A DNA stretch of 64,000 bases from assembly GCF_036924535.1 (NCBI RefSeq), contig NZ_JAZHRT010000001.1, positions 310,001 to 374,000 of the forward strand, given 5' to 3'. Both the position numbers and the translations under genes were made by a program. Below the pieces are notes generated by a model that searched no databases, had not been told where the DNA came from, and worked only from the letters and a program-made list of their open reading frames with translations. The stretch comes from Bradyrhizobium sp. AZCC 2262. GTDB taxonomy: Bacteria > Pseudomonadota > Alphaproteobacteria > Rhizobiales > Xanthobacteraceae. Every line of letters begins with the position of its first letter. Position 1 is the first letter of the stretch. Below are positions 61,409 to 64,000 of the stretch, in pieces.

Positions 61409-61690
61409 ATGCGAAACGTGATCAAGATCGTCGCTGTATTGTCTTTGCTTGGCAGCCGCGGGGCCATGGCGCAGACGGTGGGAACGGCGAGATCGTCCGC
61501 CGGATCCCTCACCACTGCGACGGCTCCTCCTTCATTGAAACAGGGCGTGCGATTGGTGGGCGAGGCGCCGATCGGCCACCGCCAACCGCATGTGCGCGAC
61601 GTGCCGTCACAAAACCCCAGCGATCTCGAGCACCTCACTGAGGAGGACGCCGCAGTCGATCGCAAACTCACCATCTGCCGCGGCTGTTGA
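61409..61690 (+). CDS. small exported protein of unknown function
   Basis: 93 residues from ATG 61409 (GGGAG 6 bases upstream; ATG 61403 is too close). Signal peptide (VIKIVAVLSLLGSRGAMA-Q). Mature part TVGTARSSAGSLTTATAPPS, then VGEAPIGHRQPHVRDVPSQN, ending EEDAAVDRKLTICRGC. Similar short proteins with 'GHRQP...DVPS..P.DL' are frequent in Bradyrhizobium. Function unknown. Confidence 0.72.
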   Translation: MRNVIKIVAVLSLLGSRGAMAQTVGTARSSAGSLTTATAPPSLKQGVRLVGEAPIGHRQPHVRDVPSQNPSDLEHLTEEDAAVDRKLTICRGC

Positions 61691-61874
61691 GTTGACGGCG
61701 GCGCGAGTGACGAACGGCGGCGCAAGACCACGTCGTGCATTACAGCCGTAACCATTTGGCGTGGTCTTCGAAGTCGCAGCGTAACCGCGAAGCGGCAACC
61801 TGTTCTTTGCTTGAGCCAACCTTTCGGACGCCTCCGACGGGTCGACGGTTTCACAAATGAGAGTGACAGGTCAC

Positions 61875-63227
61875 ATGAAAATTCTCCTCGCTTCGACCCC
61901 GGCCACCGGCCATCTCAATCCGCTGCTTGCGATTGCACGCTTCCTGATCGACGAAGGTCACGAGATCGCCTTCCTGTCGGGCAGCGCGCTGCGCAACCCC
62001 ATCGAACGCATCGGCGCAACGTTTTACGCGCTTCCGGCCGGTGCCGACTTCGATCTGCGTGACTTCGCAACGGTGGCTCCCGAATTGAAAACCATTCCTC
62101 CGGGGCTGGAATGGATCCGCGTCGCCATGGAGCGGGTGTTCATCGATGCCATTCCAGCTCAGCACAAGGGCATTCAGCAGGCGCTGAAAGATTTCCCGGC
62201 CGACATCATTATCGGCGACGACATGCTGTTCGGGGTATTGCCGATGTTGCTCGGCCCGCAGGCGAAACGGCCGCCCATCGCGCTCTGCGGCACATCGTTC
62301 CTGCACTGGCGCCGCGACGATGGCGCGCCGCATTTTGTCGGGCTGGCACCTGCAACCACGCAGGCGCAGCGTGACGACTACGCGGTGGTCTATCGTGAGC
62401 ATGACGAACAGCTCTATCAGCCGGTGGCCGATCGCCTCAACAGGTCGTTGCAGACCATGGGTGTCGGGCCGCTGTCGATGCCCATGTTCGATTCCGTCGT
62501 CGAACTCGCCGATGCCTATCTGCAGCTGACCGTGCCGAGCTTCGAGTTTCCACGCGCCTTTCCAGCCTCGGTGCGCTTCGTCGGCCGGCCTCCGATCATT
62601 CCGGATCAGGCGCCGCTGCCGCCCTGGGCTCACGAACTCGACGGCTCGCGCAAGGTGGTGCTGGTGACGCAGGGAACATTGGCCAATCACAATTTCGGTC
62701 TGCTGGTTGGACCGACGCTGGCGGCGCTCGCCAATGAGCCTGATTTGCTTGTGGTTGCCACGGCAGGCGGCCGTCCCGTCGAGGCCATCCCTGGCCCAAT
62801 CCCCGCCAACGCGCGCCTCGCGCAGTATCTGCCGTTCGAATGGATGCTGCCCAAGGTCGACGTGTTCGTCACCAACGGCGGTTATGGCAGCGTCAATCAG
62901 GCGATGAGCTTTGGCATTCCCCTCGTCACCGCAGGGCTGACGGAGGACAAGGCTGACGTGAACGCACGCGTTGCCTGGTCTGGCATCGGGATCGATCTCG
63001 CGACCAACGAGCCGACGCCGCAGGCGCTGCGCGAAGCCGTCCGCACCGTGCTCGATCGTCCGGCCTATCGCATGCGGGCATCATCGATGGCTGACGAATT
63101 CAGCGGGATCGACACCCGAGCGGAAATTCTTCGGATCATCGGCGAACTCGCGCATGCGTCGAAAGAAGCGGTCGCGGAGGACGCCACGACAGTGATCAGT
63201 CGCCGTCGGCGTGTCGGCAGCCGTTAG
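61875..63227 (+). CDS. GT1-family (MGT/UGT-like) glycosyltransferase
   Basis: 450 residues from ATG 61875 (ATG 61857 also possible). GT-B fold: N-terminal MKILLASTPATGHLNPLLAI, C-terminal donor half VVLVTQGTLANHN, LPFEWMLPKVDVFVTNGGYGSVNQAMSFGIPLVTAG, TEDKADVNARVAWSGIGIDL. The donor-site motif NGGYGSVNQA and E-D-K-x-D fit UDP-sugar enzymes such as macrolide glycosyltransferases. It probably glycosylates a small hydrophobic compound. Stands alone. Confidence 0.9.
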   Translation: MKILLASTPATGHLNPLLAIARFLIDEGHEIAFLSGSALRNPIERIGATFYALPAGADFDLRDFATVAPELKTIPPGLEWIRVAMERVFIDAIPAQHKGIQQALKDFPADIIIGDDMLFGVLPMLLGPQAKRPPIALCGTSFLHWRRDDGAPHFVGLAPATTQAQRDDYAVVYREHDEQLYQPVADRLNRSLQTMGVGPLSMPMFDSVVELADAYLQLTVPSFEFPRAFPASVRFVGRPPIIPDQAPLPPWAHELDGSRKVVLVTQGTLANHNFGLLVGPTLAALANEPDLLVVATAGGRPVEAIPGPIPANARLAQYLPFEWMLPKVDVFVTNGGYGSVNQAMSFGIPLVTAGLTEDKADVNARVAWSGIGIDLATNEPTPQALREAVRTVLDRPAYRMRASSMADEFSGIDTRAEILRIIGELAHASKEAVAEDATTVISRRRRVGSR

Positions 63228-63407
63228 GCTTCCGGCATGGCTGCTGCGGTTACGTTACGGCTGTAACGCAAAAAGCCCGGCGTCGTAACCGCTTCGCATT
63301 TTTTCCAGCTTTAGGTCTTTCGTGGGCGTCGCCAATTTGCGCGCCTGCGGATGACCGCGGCTGATGCTTTCCAATTTTATTCTGCTCGACGCCCATAGGA
63401 ACGTACC

Positions 63408-64000
63408 ATGTTTGAATTGTTCGCCTTGGCGACATTGATGATGGTCGCCGCACTGCTCGCCTGGTCGGGCCTTCGCGTCTGGCGGACGAAGAATGGTTTC
63501 ATAAAGTGGGGCGGTACAGGCCTGGCGACGCTACTGTCTGCCATCGTCACCTTGATAAGCCTGATCACGGCGAACGGGCTGTTCAAGCTGCATGCCCGCA
63601 GTGCCCCGGCGACAGTTACAAACGTAGAAGGCACGCCTGAGCAGATTCAGCGCGGAAAGGCGATCTCGGACGGTTTCTGCAGCGCTTGCCACTCAAAGAC
63701 CGGCACGCTCACGGGAGGCCTCGACATCGGCGAGCACTTTCCCATGCCCATCGGTTCGTTCGTGTCCTCCAACCTGACACCCGTCGGGCAAGTGAGCAAC
63801 TGGTCTGATGGCGACATCTTTCGGGCCATCCGCAACAGCGTCGATCCGAACGGCCGCTGGCTGATCATCATGTCCTACACCAATGCCGGAAAATTGAGCG
63901 ACGAAGACATACGCGCCGTCATCGCCTATATCCGCAGCCTGTCTGCAATCGGAAAGCCAACCGACAATCCGCCGGATCATCTCAATCTATTGGGTATCGC
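63408..64000 (+). CDS. c-type cytochrome, partial at the right edge
   Basis: ATG 63408 with AGGA upstream; frame open to the window end (197 codons). Two N-terminal helices (LFALATLMMVAALLAWSGL and TGLATLLSAIVTLISLITA), then a heme-binding domain: QIQRGKAISDGFCSACHSKTGTLTGGLDIG (CxxCH) and the axial Met in SYTNAGKLSDEDIRAVIAYIRSL or nearby. Resembles membrane-bound cytochromes of dehydrogenase complexes. The stop and any second heme site are outside the window. Confidence 0.88.
   Translation, partial: MFELFALATLMMVAALLAWSGLRVWRTKNGFIKWGGTGLATLLSAIVTLISLITANGLFKLHARSAPATVTNVEGTPEQIQRGKAISDGFCSACHSKTGTLTGGLDIGEHFPMPIGSFVSSNLTPVGQVSNWSDGDIFRAIRNSVDPNGRWLIIMSYTNAGKLSDEDIRAVIAYIRSLSAIGKPTDNPPDHLNLLGI

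Noticed and set aside
1..64000. tRNA or rRNA genes
   Set aside because: No cloverleaf with a GTTCRANNC T-arm or rRNA segment was noticed on reading; a dedicated scan was not possible here.

Overview
The window looks like an accessory stretch of a Bradyrhizobium/Rhodopseudomonas-type chromosome (Alphaproteobacteria, Nitrobacteraceae). The evidence is high G+C in most genes, several small proteins of a kind I associate with that group, a Zur-type box in front of a COG0523 GTPase, and a dispersed palindrome with the core CCGCTT-TGGCGC-AAGCGG. I see no rRNA, tRNA or CRISPR. Assignments rest on motif recognition alone; no database search was run.

Layout. 0-5 kb: end of an unrecognised gene, two Lys/Ala-rich mini-proteins with strong intrinsic terminators, a PPOX/LLM oxidoreductase pair, and two related tyrosine recombinases, one frameshifted. 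5-12 kb: a minus-strand catabolic and uptake operon (enoyl-CoA hydratase, class III CoA-transferase, TctCBA transporter, PdxA) facing a GntR regulator, with two identical palindromes between them. 12-19 kb: a LysR regulator facing an aromatic-acid-efflux-type operon (periplasmic protein, SRPBCC, FUSC, DUF1656, DUF983, HlyD), then a TauE/SafE permease. 19-23 kb: HxlR regulator, a broken Tat-type epoxide hydrolase, a kinase remnant and a split Cys-rich gene. 23-30 kb: a 2,237-residue SpvB/FG-GAP/RHS protein, clearly more AT-rich than its surroundings, with a small membrane protein directly behind it. 30-41.5 kb: SDR, remnants, an OmpR-type two-component system, a stand-alone lptD, a YwqG-like protein and an ArsR-SRPBCC-DoxX cassette. 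41.5-48.5 kb: a Tat-type haloacid dehalogenase, a VapBC pair and small secreted or zinc-ribbon proteins. 48.7-55.3 kb: an SPFH (HflC/HflK-like) cluster that includes a fusion of a heavy-metal permease to an HflK-like domain and an exported formamidase, with IS630-like remnants on both sides. 55.8-64 kb: small proteins, dinB and fic remnants, a Zur-box-preceded zigA-like gene, a glycosyltransferase and the start of a c-type cytochrome.

The strongest candidates for something undescribed are the metal permease-HflK fusion with its three further SPFH genes and formamidase, and the giant RHS protein, whose sequence style resembles Patescibacteria (CPR), with its candidate immunity partner.

Many genes are broken by single-base deletions or by TGG-to-TAG changes. 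This is either real decay in an accessory region or uncorrected sequencing error; raw reads would decide.
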